Positions 9,540 to 17,749 of a stretch of DNA of 64,000 bases are shown here, piece by piece. How positions within the stretch are numbered: the first letter of the stretch is position 1; every line of letters starts with the position of its first letter. The notes under the pieces are model-generated. The model worked only from the letters and a program-made list of their open reading frames with translations, was not told where the DNA came from and made no database searches. This DNA comes from Streptacidiphilus sp. ASG 303. GTDB taxonomy: Bacteria > Actinomycetota > Actinomycetes > Streptomycetales > Streptomycetaceae. The stretch is from the NCBI RefSeq assembly GCF_020991365.1, contig NZ_JAJLRA010000005.1:62001-126000 (forward strand), written 5' to 3'. The position numbers were made by a program, and so were the translations under genes.

Positions 9540-10370
9540 ATGGCGGAGCAGGCGTGGCGGTCCATGCCGGGCACACCGTGCTGGGTGAGCCTGATGGCGC
9601 GCAGCCTGGACGCGGCCCAGGAGTTCTACGGGTCGCTGCTGGGGTGGGAGTTCCGGGCGGCGCCCTCGGCGCGGCTGGGCCCGTACCTGGAGGCGGTGGT
9701 CGGCCACATGCCGGTGGCGGGCATCGGCGCGATGGCGCAGAACCTGGGCTTCCCCGTGTCGTGGACGGTCTTCTTCGAGGCGGAGGACGCCGACGCCCGC
9801 GCCCAGGCGGTGCGCGAGTCGGGCGGCACGGTAGCGGTGGGCCCGCTGGGCTTCCAGGACGGCCGGGCGGCGCTGGCGGCCGACCCGGCGGGCGCGGTCT
9901 TCGGGATCTGGCAGGGCGACAAGACGCCCGGCTGGCGGATGCGGCGCTCGCGCGGGGTGCCCGCCTGGATCGAGCTGCAGACCCGGGACGCCTTCGCGGC
10001 GGCGGTCTTCTACGGGGAGGTCTTCGGCTGGGGGTCGGACCCGGAGGGGCGCAGCGACGTGGCGTGGGAGCACGACCGCGTGGTGCTGCGGGTCGACGGG
10101 CACCCGGTGGCGGGGCTGTGCGGGGGTGCCGTGGAGGCGGCGCCGGACCCGCGGGTGCGCCCGCGCTGGGACGTCTTCTTCGCGGTGCCGGACGTGGACG
10201 CGGCGGCCCGCGCGGCGGCGGCCCTGGGGGGCGAGGTCGCCGGGCCGCCGACGGACACCCCGTACGGGCGGGTGGCGGCGCTCCGGGACCGCGAGGGCGG
10301 CCTGTTCCGGGTGGCCGACCTGCGGGCGCCGAACGGCCGGGAGGGGACGGCCTGCCTGCCCGTGGCCTGA
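9540..10370 (+). CDS. Two-domain VOC (glyoxalase/bleomycin-resistance fold) protein
   Basis: A 276-residue protein with two tandem VOC modules (about residues 10-130 and 140-265). The first opens with MPGTPCWVSLMARSLDAA then QEFYGSLLGWEF; the second with PAWIELQTRDAFAAAVFY then GEVFGWG. Each module ends in a DPAGAVFGIWQ/DREGGLFRVADL-type strand. Proteins of this shape (27-kDa antigen-like) are common in Streptomyces and rarely have a known substrate. The ATG at 9540 is preceded by AGGAAGG at good spacing. It is transcribed divergently from the rhomboid gene. Confidence 0.88.
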   Translation: MAEQAWRSMPGTPCWVSLMARSLDAAQEFYGSLLGWEFRAAPSARLGPYLEAVVGHMPVAGIGAMAQNLGFPVSWTVFFEAEDADARAQAVRESGGTVAVGPLGFQDGRAALAADPAGAVFGIWQGDKTPGWRMRRSRGVPAWIELQTRDAFAAAVFYGEVFGWGSDPEGRSDVAWEHDRVVLRVDGHPVAGLCGGAVEAAPDPRVRPRWDVFFAVPDVDAAARAAAALGGEVAGPPTDTPYGRVAALRDREGGLFRVADLRAPNGREGTACLPVA

Positions 10371-10559
10371 GCGGGTGGGGCGCCGTGGCCTGAGCTGGCG
10401 GGGGCGCGGGACGCGGGCGGGCGGAGGCGGGCAGCGCAGCGGCGGGGCGGGCCCGGGCGGGGGACGTATCCGGAATACCGGACGGCGGCGCGGGGTTGGC
10501 GGGTACGGCGACGGCCGGAACGGTGGTCGCGACCACGACCAGGCTCCAGGAGCGCGCAC

Positions 10560-10928
10560 ATGGCGACTTCCACGATCGATGTGACCAAGGACGACTTCGT
10601 CCGCACCGTCGAGGGCGACGGTATCCGGCTGGTGGACTTCTGGGCCTCCTGGTGCGGCCCCTGCAAGGCGTTCGCCCCCGTCTACGAGCGGGTGGCCGCG
10701 GCCAACCCCGACGTCGTCTTCGCGAAGGTCGACACCGAGCAGGAGCCGGAGCTGTCCGCCGCGCTGGAGATCACCTCCATCCCGACGCTGATGGTGTTCC
10801 GGGACGGGTTCCTCGTCTTCTCCCAGCCGGGCGCCCTGCCGCAGGCCGCGCTGGAGGACCTGCTGGCGCAGGTGCGCGCCCTGGACATGGACGAGGTCCG
10901 GAGCCGGGCGGCCAAGGCGCAGAACTGA
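10560..10928 (+). CDS. trxA: Thioredoxin
   Basis: A 122-residue cytosolic thioredoxin with the canonical WCGPCK active site (Cys32 and Cys35), the cis-Pro loop SIPTLMVFRDG, and an extended C-terminal helix typical of actinomycete copies. It reduces protein disulfides as part of the thioredoxin/thioredoxin reductase system. No reductase gene is adjacent, so this is probably one of several thioredoxins in the genome. A strong hairpin follows the stop codon, so it is likely monocistronic. Confidence 0.93.
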   Translation: MATSTIDVTKDDFVRTVEGDGIRLVDFWASWCGPCKAFAPVYERVAAANPDVVFAKVDTEQEPELSAALEITSIPTLMVFRDGFLVFSQPGALPQAALEDLLAQVRALDMDEVRSRAAKAQN

Positions 10929-10938
10929 CCGGACGGAC

Positions 10939-10964
10939 GGGCCGCCCGGTCACCCGGGCGGCCC
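10939..10964 (+). terminator. Terminator after thioredoxin gene
   Basis: Perfect 11-bp stem GGGCCGCCCGG / CCGGGCGGCCC with a TCAC loop, ten bases after the stop codon. Confidence 0.75.
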
Positions 10965-11178
10965 AGCCCCGCGGAATCCCCCGTTCCCGGCGGGGACCGC
11001 AGGTCCGCGCGCCCGCACCCCGGTCCGGACGGCCGTGCGGTCCTCGAACGCACCTCGCACGGATTGCGGCGCGGCCCCGGCCGGACAGCATGGGTCGTGA
11101 GGGCGGCAGGGGCGCGGGGCCGGACGGGCGGACCCCGGGCGGACGCCGCCGCGGCCGCAGCCATCCGGGAGGACGACC

Positions 11179-12195
11179 GTGGGATTCGTGGGACTGCTGA
11201 CACGCGACATAGCACTCGACCTCGGCACCGCATCCACCCGGATCTACAACGCGCACGGCGGCATCGCCGTCGACGTCCCCACGGCGGTCGCCGTGAACAC
11301 CACCACCGGCCGCATCCTCGCCATCGGCGCCGAGGCGGGCCGCATGTACGGCCGCACGCCCGCGCACGTGAAGGTCGTCCGCCCCCTGCGGGCCGGCAAC
11401 ATCGACGACTTCGAGGTCGCCGAGCGGATGCTGCGCCACCTGCTGATGCTCGCCGGGCGCGGCCGCGGCCCGGCCCGCACCCAGGCGGTGGTCTGCGCCC
11501 CGTCGGACACCACCGGCGTGGGCCGCCGGGCCGTCCTCGACGCCTGCCGGGTGGCGGGCGTGAGCCGCGTGCGGCTCATCCCCAAGCCGGTCGCCGCGGC
11601 GCTGGGCGCGGGCCTGCCGGTGCAGGAGGCCACCGGCACGCTCGTCGTCGACGTGGGCGCCGGGACGACCGAGATCGCCGTGCTGTGCCTGGGGGGCGTG
11701 GTCGCCGCCCGGTCCGTGCCGGTCTCCGGCGACGTCCTGGACGAGGCGATCCGGACCCGGCTGCGCAAGCGCCTCCAGGTGGACGTCGGCCGGCACACGG
11801 CGGAGCGGCTGAAGACCGGCCTGGCCGCCGCCGACGCGGCGGGCCGGACCCTGACGGTACGGGGCCGGGACACGTCGACCGGCATGCCGGTCACCCTGGC
11901 GGTGGAGGCGGACGAGGTCCGTGCGGCCCTGCGCGACCCGCTGGAGCGGATCGCGGCGGAGGTCGTCGCGGTCCTCGACCGCTGCCCGCCGGAGCTGTCG
12001 CGCGACCTCCTGGGCCGGGGGGTCACCCTCACGGGCGAGGGCGCCCGCCTGGACGGCCTGGAGGAGCTCCTGCGGCGGGCCACCGGGACGCCGGTGCACA
12101 TCGCCTCCGAGCCGGGGACGGCGGCCGTGCGCGGCGCGGGCCGCTGCGCCGAGGACCCCTCCCTGGCGAACCTCCTGGAGGCCGTCTCCCGCTGA
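11179..12195 (+). CDS. MreB-like actin-fold protein (orphan)
   Basis: A 338-residue MreB/Mbl-family protein. The phosphate-binding loops DLGTASTRIYN and VVDVGAGTTEIAVL, and the adenosine motif TGEGARLDGLEELL, are recognisable. Streptomyces carry a canonical mreB in an mreBCD cluster, plus Mbl and a third, more divergent MreB-like protein; these act in spore-wall assembly. This copy stands alone, without mreC/mreD, so it is more likely an Mbl or third-paralogue type. The start is GTG at 11179 with GGGAGGA upstream. The following DUF1469/DUF3618 pair is in the same direction, 220 bp downstream, and need not be co-transcribed. Confidence 0.88.
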   Translation: MGFVGLLTRDIALDLGTASTRIYNAHGGIAVDVPTAVAVNTTTGRILAIGAEAGRMYGRTPAHVKVVRPLRAGNIDDFEVAERMLRHLLMLAGRGRGPARTQAVVCAPSDTTGVGRRAVLDACRVAGVSRVRLIPKPVAAALGAGLPVQEATGTLVVDVGAGTTEIAVLCLGGVVAARSVPVSGDVLDEAIRTRLRKRLQVDVGRHTAERLKTGLAAADAAGRTLTVRGRDTSTGMPVTLAVEADEVRAALRDPLERIAAEVVAVLDRCPPELSRDLLGRGVTLTGEGARLDGLEELLRRATGTPVHIASEPGTAAVRGAGRCAEDPSLANLLEAVSR

Positions 12196-12416
12196 CGTCC
12201 GCACGGCGCGGCGGCCCGCGGTCCTGCGGGGTCCCGTGCGGGCCTGACCTGCGGAGGACCGGTTCCGGGAGGCCTGGTCCGGGAGGCGACGGCGATGCCG
12301 GATCCGCCCGGTCGGGGACGGGTCGGACGGGCCGCGGCGGGTTTGCCCCGGCCCTCCCGGGAAACCCGGCGCAGTAGGGGGGCGTCGAAGCGCGGGGACT
12401 GCGAAGGAGGCCGACC

Positions 12417-12854
12417 ATGGCCCGAACCCAGGTGTACGAACCGGCAACCGAGCAGCGGGGGCACGTCCGCGGGGCCGACCGCGCCTCGGTGGGAGAACTC
12501 GTCGGCGAGCTCGGCCGGGACATGTCGCTGCTGGTGCGCCAGGAGATGGCACTGGCGCGGATGGAGCTGAAGCAGGAGGCCGCCAAGGCCGGCAAGGGCG
12601 CGGGCATGCTCGGGGGCGCCGGGTACGCCGGCCACATGCTGGTCCTGTTCGGCAGCCTCGCCGGGGTCTTCGGCCTGGCCCACGTCATGGACATCGCCTG
12701 GGCGGCCCTGGTGGTGACGGGTGTGTGGGCGCTGGTCGCGGGAGTGCTGTTCCTGACCGGGCGGCGGAAGCTGCACGCGGTGCACCCCAAGCCCCAGCAC
12801 ACCATGGAGACGCTGAAGGAGGACGCGCAGTGGGCTCGACACCCGAGGAGCTGA
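12417..12854 (+). CDS. DUF1469/phage-holin-like small membrane protein
   Basis: A 145-residue protein. It has a conserved N-terminal amphipathic region (SVGELVGELGRDMSLLVRQE then MALARMELKQEA) followed by two transmembrane helices (about residues 65-90 and 95-117) and a basic tail. It belongs to the holin-superfamily-III-like DUF1469 group, a widespread actinomycete membrane protein that is not a phage holin in context. AGGAGG precedes the ATG. Its 3' end overlaps the next gene by 25 bp. The DUF1469-DUF3618 gene pair is a recurrent arrangement in Streptomyces; its function is unknown. Confidence 0.85.
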   Translation: MARTQVYEPATEQRGHVRGADRASVGELVGELGRDMSLLVRQEMALARMELKQEAAKAGKGAGMLGGAGYAGHMLVLFGSLAGVFGLAHVMDIAWAALVVTGVWALVAGVLFLTGRRKLHAVHPKPQHTMETLKEDAQWARHPRS

Positions 12855-13780
12855 GGCACGAGATCGAGGACACCCGCCGCCATCTCACGGAGACGGTGGA
12901 CCGGATCGCCGACAAGGTGACGCCGGGCCGGGTGGCGCACCGCCGCACCGAGGACGCCAGGCGCAGGCTGGGCGACGCCCGCGCCTCCGTCGCCGGCACG
13001 GCGCAGAGCACGGCGCAGCGTGTGCGGAGCGCGGTGCACATGCCGCACCGCGGCACGGTGAACGGACACGGCAACGGCAACGGCAACGGGTCCGCGGCGG
13101 CCGTCCCCCCGGCCGGGGCGGTCCCGGCCGCCGGCGCGGAACCGGCGGCGGCCATGGGGCCGATGGCCGGGGCGGTCCCGGTGACCGGCGCGGGCACGGC
13201 GGCCGACGCCGGGCCCGGAGCGGTCCCGGTGGCCGGCGCACCGGGCGAGGCCGCGGGCGCGCACCCCGCCACCGGGGCGGAGGGCGTGGCCGGACGCCTG
13301 CGGAGGCAGGCACCGCTGGCGGCCGGGGTGCTGGCGGCCTGCGCGGGCGTGGCGACCGCGGTCGTCGTCGTGCGGAAGGGGACGCGCCGCGGCGCGGCCT
13401 CCTGGCCGAGCAAGGCGCCGCGGACCACCGCGCGGGCCCGCCGGGGCACCGCCGGGGCGCTCGCCGCCTGGCCGGGCCGGACGCGCCGCAGGGTCGCCTG
13501 GACCCGCAGGGGCGCGGCCGCCGGGGCGCTCGCCTCGTGGATGAGCCGGCCCCGCCGCGCGGCCGCCTGGACGCGGAAGGGCACCGCCGCCGGCCGGACC
13601 GCGGCCTCGTGGACGGGCGGGGGCGCCCGCCGCACCGCGGCCTGGTCCCGCAGGGGCGCCGCGGCCGGGGCCGTCACCTCCTGGGCGAGCCGGCCCCGCC
13701 GCGCGGTCGCCTGGACCCGCAGGGGCGCCGCCGGCGGAAGGACCGCCGCCTCCTGGAACCGGGTCGGCCGGACCCGGTGA
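12830..13780 (+). CDS. DUF3618 membrane protein with Arg/Trp-rich tandem repeats
   Basis: A 316-residue protein starting at GTG 12830, with AAGGAGG seven bases upstream inside the preceding gene. Residues 1-50 match DUF3618 (STPEELRHEIEDTRRHLTET...DKVTPGRVAHRR). An Ala/Gly/Pro-rich spacer with repeated AGAVP-like units spans about 80-155. One transmembrane helix lies at about 163-180. The remaining about 130 residues are a basic tail of roughly five imperfect 22-25-residue repeats of the type RRGAAAGALASW...RPRRAAAWT. The tail is expected in the cytoplasm and might bind nucleic acid or lipid, but no function is known. DUF3618 proteins usually stop soon after the membrane helix, so the repeat tail is unusual. 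Confidence 0.82.
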   Translation: MGSTPEELRHEIEDTRRHLTETVDRIADKVTPGRVAHRRTEDARRRLGDARASVAGTAQSTAQRVRSAVHMPHRGTVNGHGNGNGNGSAAAVPPAGAVPAAGAEPAAAMGPMAGAVPVTGAGTAADAGPGAVPVAGAPGEAAGAHPATGAEGVAGRLRRQAPLAAGVLAACAGVATAVVVVRKGTRRGAASWPSKAPRTTARARRGTAGALAAWPGRTRRRVAWTRRGAAAGALASWMSRPRRAAAWTRKGTAAGRTAASWTGGGARRTAAWSRRGAAAGAVTSWASRPRRAVAWTRRGAAGGRTAASWNRVGRTR

Positions 13781-14333
13781 GGGAGCCGCCGGCCCCCTGA
13801 GGAGGACGCACAGGACGCGGACCGCCGCGCGGACCGCCCGGAGCACCGGGCCGGGTCCGCGCGGCGGTGCGCGTCACGGCCGGGACGGGCCGGGTCCGGG
13901 TCCGGGTCCGGACGGACCGGATCGGGCCGGATCGGGCCGGGCCGGGTCGGGCCGGGGGGACGCGACCGCAGGGCGCCGCGGGACACCCGGTCCGCAGCAC
14001 CGGGCCCGGGAGCGCAGGACGCGGGAACGCCGGCCCCGGGGGCACCGCGACGCAGGGGCCCCGGACGCAGGGGCCCCGGACGCAGGAGCAGGCACAGGGG
14101 GGCGGCGGGCGGTGTGCGCCCGGGCGGCGGCGGCCGTCGAGCGTCGCGCACGAACGACCGCTCCCCACCGCGGCCGACCGGGGGCAGGACGGGTTCGGAC
14201 GCGGAGGCTACCGCCGGGTAGCGCGATGGCCTACCGTCGAGAGGCGCCGCCGCCCCGGCGCCCCCGCGGCAGCCGCAGGAAGGCCCCCCACCCGCGCCGG
14301 CGGCTGCCCTCGCAGACGAGGAGTGTGGCCGCG
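13781..14333. other. Low-complexity intergenic region with short direct repeats
   Basis: No convincing gene in these 553 bases. It contains runs of GGGTCCGGGTCC and GGATCGGGCC-like units (about 13890-13960) and a triplicated CGCAGGGGCCCCGGA-like unit (about 14050-14095). The second half presumably holds the promoter of the PucR-type gene. Confidence 0.6.
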
Positions 14334-15737
14334 ATGCACTGCTTCGCCGACGACGACTGGGACGACATCAGGGACGACCTGCCGCAGGAGGTCGTGCCGC
14401 TGCTCCGCGCCGGACTGCCGCACCTGACGGACCTGACGGTGAGGGAGATCCTGAGGTGCGTACCGGAGTTCCGCCGGCCGGCACCGGCCGGCGGTCCGGA
14501 CGCCGCCGGCGGCTGCACCGTCCGGCTCGGCGTGGAACGCGCCCTGGCGGGGTTCGCGGACCGGGCCGCCGCCGTCCGCGGCGCCCCGGACCCGGACACG
14601 GCCGAGCTGTTCCGGTCGCTGGGCCGCGCCGAGGCCCGCGAGGGCCGCGGCCCGGACGCCCTGCGGGCCGCGTACCGGACCGGCGCCCGCGCCGTCTGGC
14701 GGTGGCTGGTGGAGTCCGGCTCCCGCGCCGGCGTGCCGCCGGAGCGGATGTACCGGGTCGCCGAGGCCGTCTTCGCGTACGCGGAGGAGCTCACCGGCCA
14801 CAGTGCCGAGGGGTACGGCGAGGTCCGCACCGCCCTGGCCGGGGAGGTGCAGCGCAACCGGCGGCGGCTGCTGGAACTGCTGACCGGGACGCCCGTACCG
14901 GGCCGCGAGGCCGTCGCCGCCCTGGCCCGCGCCGCACGCTGGCCGCTGCCGGAGACCGTGCGGGCCGTCGCGCTGCGGCCGTCCGGGCGGGCCGGGGAGC
15001 CGGGCCCCCTCCCGCCGGACCCCCTCCTGCCGGCCGCCGGGGTCGACGCCCTCGCGGACACCGAGGGGCCCGAGCCGTACCTGCTCCTCGCCGACCTCGG
15101 TCCGCGCACCCGCCCGGTGCTGGACCGGGCCCTGGGCGGCCGGCCGGCCGCGGTGGGGCCGCCGGTGCGGCTGGCGGACGCGGGCGTCTCGCTGCGGTGG
15201 GCGCGCCGCCTGCTGGCCCTGGGCGCCCGGGGCCTGGGCGAGGGACCGGTGCTGCACTGCGCCGACCACCTGCCGGCCCTGGTCCTGCTGGGCGACGAGA
15301 CCCTGGTCCGGATCATGGCCGGGCGCCGCCTGGCACCGCTGCAGAAGCTGACGGTCCGCCAGCGGGAACGGCTGGCGGAGACCCTGCTGGCCTGGCTGGA
15401 CTGCGGCGGCAGCGCGCCCGGGGTGGCCCGGCTGCTGGGGGTCCACCCGCAGACCGTGCGCTACCGGCTGCGGCAGATCGAGGAGCTGTTCGGGGAGGGG
15501 CTGCACGACCCGGACGTCCGCTTCGAGCTGGAACTGGCCCTGCGGGCGCGCCGCCTGCTGTCCGGCCTGGCCCCGTCCACCGTCCCGGGGGCCGGTGCCG
15601 GGACCGGGACCGGGGCGGGGGGCGCCGGGGACGCGGGCGCGCCCGGCGGACTGCCGACGCTGCGGCGGTCCGTCGCGGCGCGGGTGGCCGGACCGGCCGG
15701 GGTCTCCTCGCGGGCGGCGGCCCGGCCCGCCCGCTGA
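14334..15737 (+). CDS. PucR/CdaR-type transcriptional regulator
   Basis: A 467-residue regulator. The N-terminal half resembles the RsbRD-type helical sensor domain found in many Streptomyces PucR proteins (AELFRSLGRAEAREGRGPDA then LRAAYRTGARAVWRWL). The middle is a poorly conserved GGDEF-like/CdaR region. The C-terminus is the PucR helix-turn-helix, LTVRQRERLAETLLAWLDCG followed by GVARLLGVHPQTVRYRLRQI. Start: ATG at 14334, with GAGGAG eleven bases before it; the longer frame to 14112 is Arg/Pro-rich and unlike the family. No metabolic target gene is adjacent, so the effector is unknown. A 14-bp-stem terminator follows. Confidence 0.87.
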   Translation: MHCFADDDWDDIRDDLPQEVVPLLRAGLPHLTDLTVREILRCVPEFRRPAPAGGPDAAGGCTVRLGVERALAGFADRAAAVRGAPDPDTAELFRSLGRAEAREGRGPDALRAAYRTGARAVWRWLVESGSRAGVPPERMYRVAEAVFAYAEELTGHSAEGYGEVRTALAGEVQRNRRRLLELLTGTPVPGREAVAALARAARWPLPETVRAVALRPSGRAGEPGPLPPDPLLPAAGVDALADTEGPEPYLLLADLGPRTRPVLDRALGGRPAAVGPPVRLADAGVSLRWARRLLALGARGLGEGPVLHCADHLPALVLLGDETLVRIMAGRRLAPLQKLTVRQRERLAETLLAWLDCGGSAPGVARLLGVHPQTVRYRLRQIEELFGEGLHDPDVRFELELALRARRLLSGLAPSTVPGAGAGTGTGAGGAGDAGAPGGLPTLRRSVAARVAGPAGVSSRAAARPAR

Positions 15738-15748
15738 CCGGCCGGGCC

Positions 15749-15780
15749 GCGGTGCCCGGGCCCCGCGGCCCGGGCACCGC
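15749..15780. terminator. Bidirectional terminator between PucR and expansin genes
   Basis: Perfect 14-bp stem GCGGTGCCCGGGCC / GGCCCGGGCACCGC with a 4-base CCGC loop, between two convergent genes. Confidence 0.78.
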
Positions 15781-15864
15781 CCCGCCGGTTCGCCCCGCCG
15801 CGGCGGCGTCGGACCGCGGCCCGGCCGCGCCCTCGGAGGTCCCGGGAGCGGGAGCGGACGGGTG

Positions 15865-17331
15865 TCAGGAGGCGGTGCAGGCCGGTGTTCCGAGGTTCCG
15901 GTCGGAGCCGTCGAGGGTCATGCCCCACGAGGTCGAGGCGGCCGGGGCGAGGGAGCCGTTGTAGGAGACGTTGCGCGTCGTCGTGGGCGGCGCGGAGGCG
16001 TCCACGGCCGCGTTCCAGATGCCGCTGATGCGAACCCCCGGGGGCAGGACCAGGCCGACGGCCCAGCCGGTGGTGGTGCGGGAGCCGGTGTTCGCGACCG
16101 TCACGTCCACCTGGTAGCCGCCGGTCCAGGAGTTGGTGACCCGCCAGGTCGCACTGCACGCCGCACCGCCGGACGTGGGGGTGGCGGTGGGGGTCGGCGT
16201 CGCGGTCGGGGTGGGCGTGGGGGTCGGGGTGGGTGTGGGGGTCGGGGTGGGTGTGGGGGTCGGGGTGGGCGTCGCGGTCGGGGTTGGCGTGGGGGTGGAG
16301 CCGTCCTGGCCGGTGGTGTAGTCGGCGGGCGTGTAGTCCTGGGAGCAGCCGCCCGAGCAGGCCGCCGGGAGGGAGAAGTCATAGGTGCGGCCGCCGAAGA
16401 GGTAGCGGTCGGAGGCGTCGCGCACCCGGACCGTGAACCGCGTCCCCCCGGCGGTGGTCGGGGCGAGGATGTAGGACTGGCCCATGTCGCTGTTCATCCG
16501 CGCGTCGTGCCAGGCGCCGTCGGCGAGGTACTGCACGCCGTGGATGCCGTCGGGCAGGTGGGAGAGGGCGACGGCCGGCCAGTACGGCTGCGCCCCCTGC
16601 ATCCAGCCGATCCGGATGTCGCCGGTGTAGCCGGGGGCGGGCACGAAGCTCCAGGAGATGTGCCGGTTGTTCCAGTGGTCCGGGTACATGCCGGTCACCG
16701 GGCTGCCGTTCTTCGCGAAGCGGGCGAGCGAGCCGGTGGCGAGGTCGAGGTGGGCCGGGTCGTCGCGGCACCAGGCGTTGGGGTCGGCGCAGCTGTCCGC
16801 GACGAGCATGGTGAGGGTCGCGCCGTTGTAGGCGTCCGCCGTCCATGCGCCGTTCCGGCAGAACGGCTGCCGGGGTGCGCCGTCGTTGGTGCCCGTGCAG
16901 TAGTCGCCGATGGTCACCTTCACCCAGCGGCCGCAGTTGAGGCCGTTGTCCCAGACGCCCTTCTTCGCGTCCATCGAGGACGGCACGGGCCGCGGGTAGG
17001 AGTCGGAGTAGTCGCCGGGGGTGTCGAAGACGTTGAGGGCGACGAAGTCCTGCGAGTCCAGGCGGGACTGCGGCAGGCCGCAGCCCCCGTAGGGGGAGCC
17101 CAGGCCGTCGAAGTGGGTGGCGTTGCCGGTCACCTCCGCGCCGGGCGGCGGCACGGTGGCGGCGGGCGCCGACGGGACGGCCGCCGTCGACAGCAGGAGG
17201 GCGGCGAGGAGGCCGGCGGCCGCGGCTCCGGCGCGGCCGGACAGGGCGCGCGGGGACAGGGCCCGGGGGGACGGGGCCCGGAGGGACGGGGGGCGCGCGG
17301 GCAGGGCGCGGGGGTGGAGGAAGCGCAGCAT
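15865..17331 (-). CDS. Secreted expansin-like protein with C-terminal CBM2
   Basis: A 488-residue exported protein. It has a long basic n-region plus signal helix (about residues 1-58) and then a double-psi beta-barrel/barwin-like domain (about 65-190; VTGNATHFDGLG, SPYGGCGLPQ, NVFDTPGDYSDSYPRPVP). A beta-sandwich domain of the expansin D2 type follows (about 195-300). An extreme Pro-Thr repeat linker (about 312-365) leads to a family 2 cellulose-binding module (CSATWRVTNSWTGGYQVDV then TVANTG...). Bacterial expansins loosen cellulose without hydrolysing it; the CBM2 tethers the protein to the polymer. Start ATG 17331, with GGGAG nine bases upstream. A LacI-type palindrome lies 57-70 bases upstream. 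No glycoside hydrolase is adjacent. Confidence 0.88.
   Translation of the reverse strand: MLRFLHPRALPARPPSLRAPSPRALSPRALSGRAGAAAAGLLAALLLSTAAVPSAPAATVPPPGAEVTGNATHFDGLGSPYGGCGLPQSRLDSQDFVALNVFDTPGDYSDSYPRPVPSSMDAKKGVWDNGLNCGRWVKVTIGDYCTGTNDGAPRQPFCRNGAWTADAYNGATLTMLVADSCADPNAWCRDDPAHLDLATGSLARFAKNGSPVTGMYPDHWNNRHISWSFVPAPGYTGDIRIGWMQGAQPYWPAVALSHLPDGIHGVQYLADGAWHDARMNSDMGQSYILAPTTAGGTRFTVRVRDASDRYLFGGRTYDFSLPAACSGGCSQDYTPADYTTGQDGSTPTPTPTATPTPTPTPTPTPTPTPTPTPTPTATPTPTATPTSGGAACSATWRVTNSWTGGYQVDVTVANTGSRTTTGWAVGLVLPPGVRISGIWNAAVDASAPPTTTRNVSYNGSLAPAASTSWGMTLDGSDRNLGTPACTAS
16174..16302 (-). repeat. Pro-Thr linker minisatellite inside expansin gene
   Basis: About 20 in-frame CC(G/C)AC(C) Pro-Thr dipeptide units, read on the minus strand, with occasional Ala-Thr. 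The unit is nearly perfect at DNA level and therefore prone to length change by slippage. Confidence 0.85.
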
Positions 17332-17387
17332 GGGGGGTTTCTCCCGGGTGGGGGCCGGGCGCGGCGCGCCTCGGGGCGCCGGAGCCC

Positions 17388-17401
17388 TGACAACGATGTC
17401 A
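17388..17401 (-). promoter_or_regulatory. LacI-family-type operator upstream of expansin gene
   Basis: TGACAACGATGTCA is a 14-bp palindrome with one mismatch and a central CG, located 57-70 bases before the expansin start. Palindromes of the type TGACAACGTTGTCA are typical for LacI-family regulators of carbohydrate genes in actinomycetes. The regulator gene is not in the window. The remaining gap (17402-17749) shows no gene. Confidence 0.5.
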
Positions 17402-17749
17402 TCCTGCGGCGCCGCACGGCGGCGGGACAGGACGGCGGGGGATCTCGCGCGGCCGCCGTACCGGCGCGGCGGCGGGGCCGCCCACCCGGCGGGACGTCCG
17501 CGCCGGGCACCGGGCCGGGGGCGGCCCTGGGGCCGCTCGACAGTCGCGCAGCCCCGGCTGCTGCGATGGAAGCACCCATGAGCGTGAACGGTCAAGGCTT
17601 CGGACGGCGGCGGCCCGGGAGCGTGGCCGCGGCGCGCGGCCCGCCGCGGGCCGGGGGCACGACCCGGCACGGGCGCGGGCACGGCCGGCCGAGGCGGGCG
17701 CGGCCGGGCGGACACCAAGGCCGGCCGGCCGGAGGCCGCCGCCGGCGCC

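Noticed and set aside
12417..12854. Prophage holin
   Set aside because: No other phage genes; the DUF1469-DUF3618 pair is a chromosomal actinomycete arrangement.
16174..16302. CRISPR-like or satellite repeat array
   Set aside because: No spacers; it is an in-frame Pro-Thr linker of the expansin gene.
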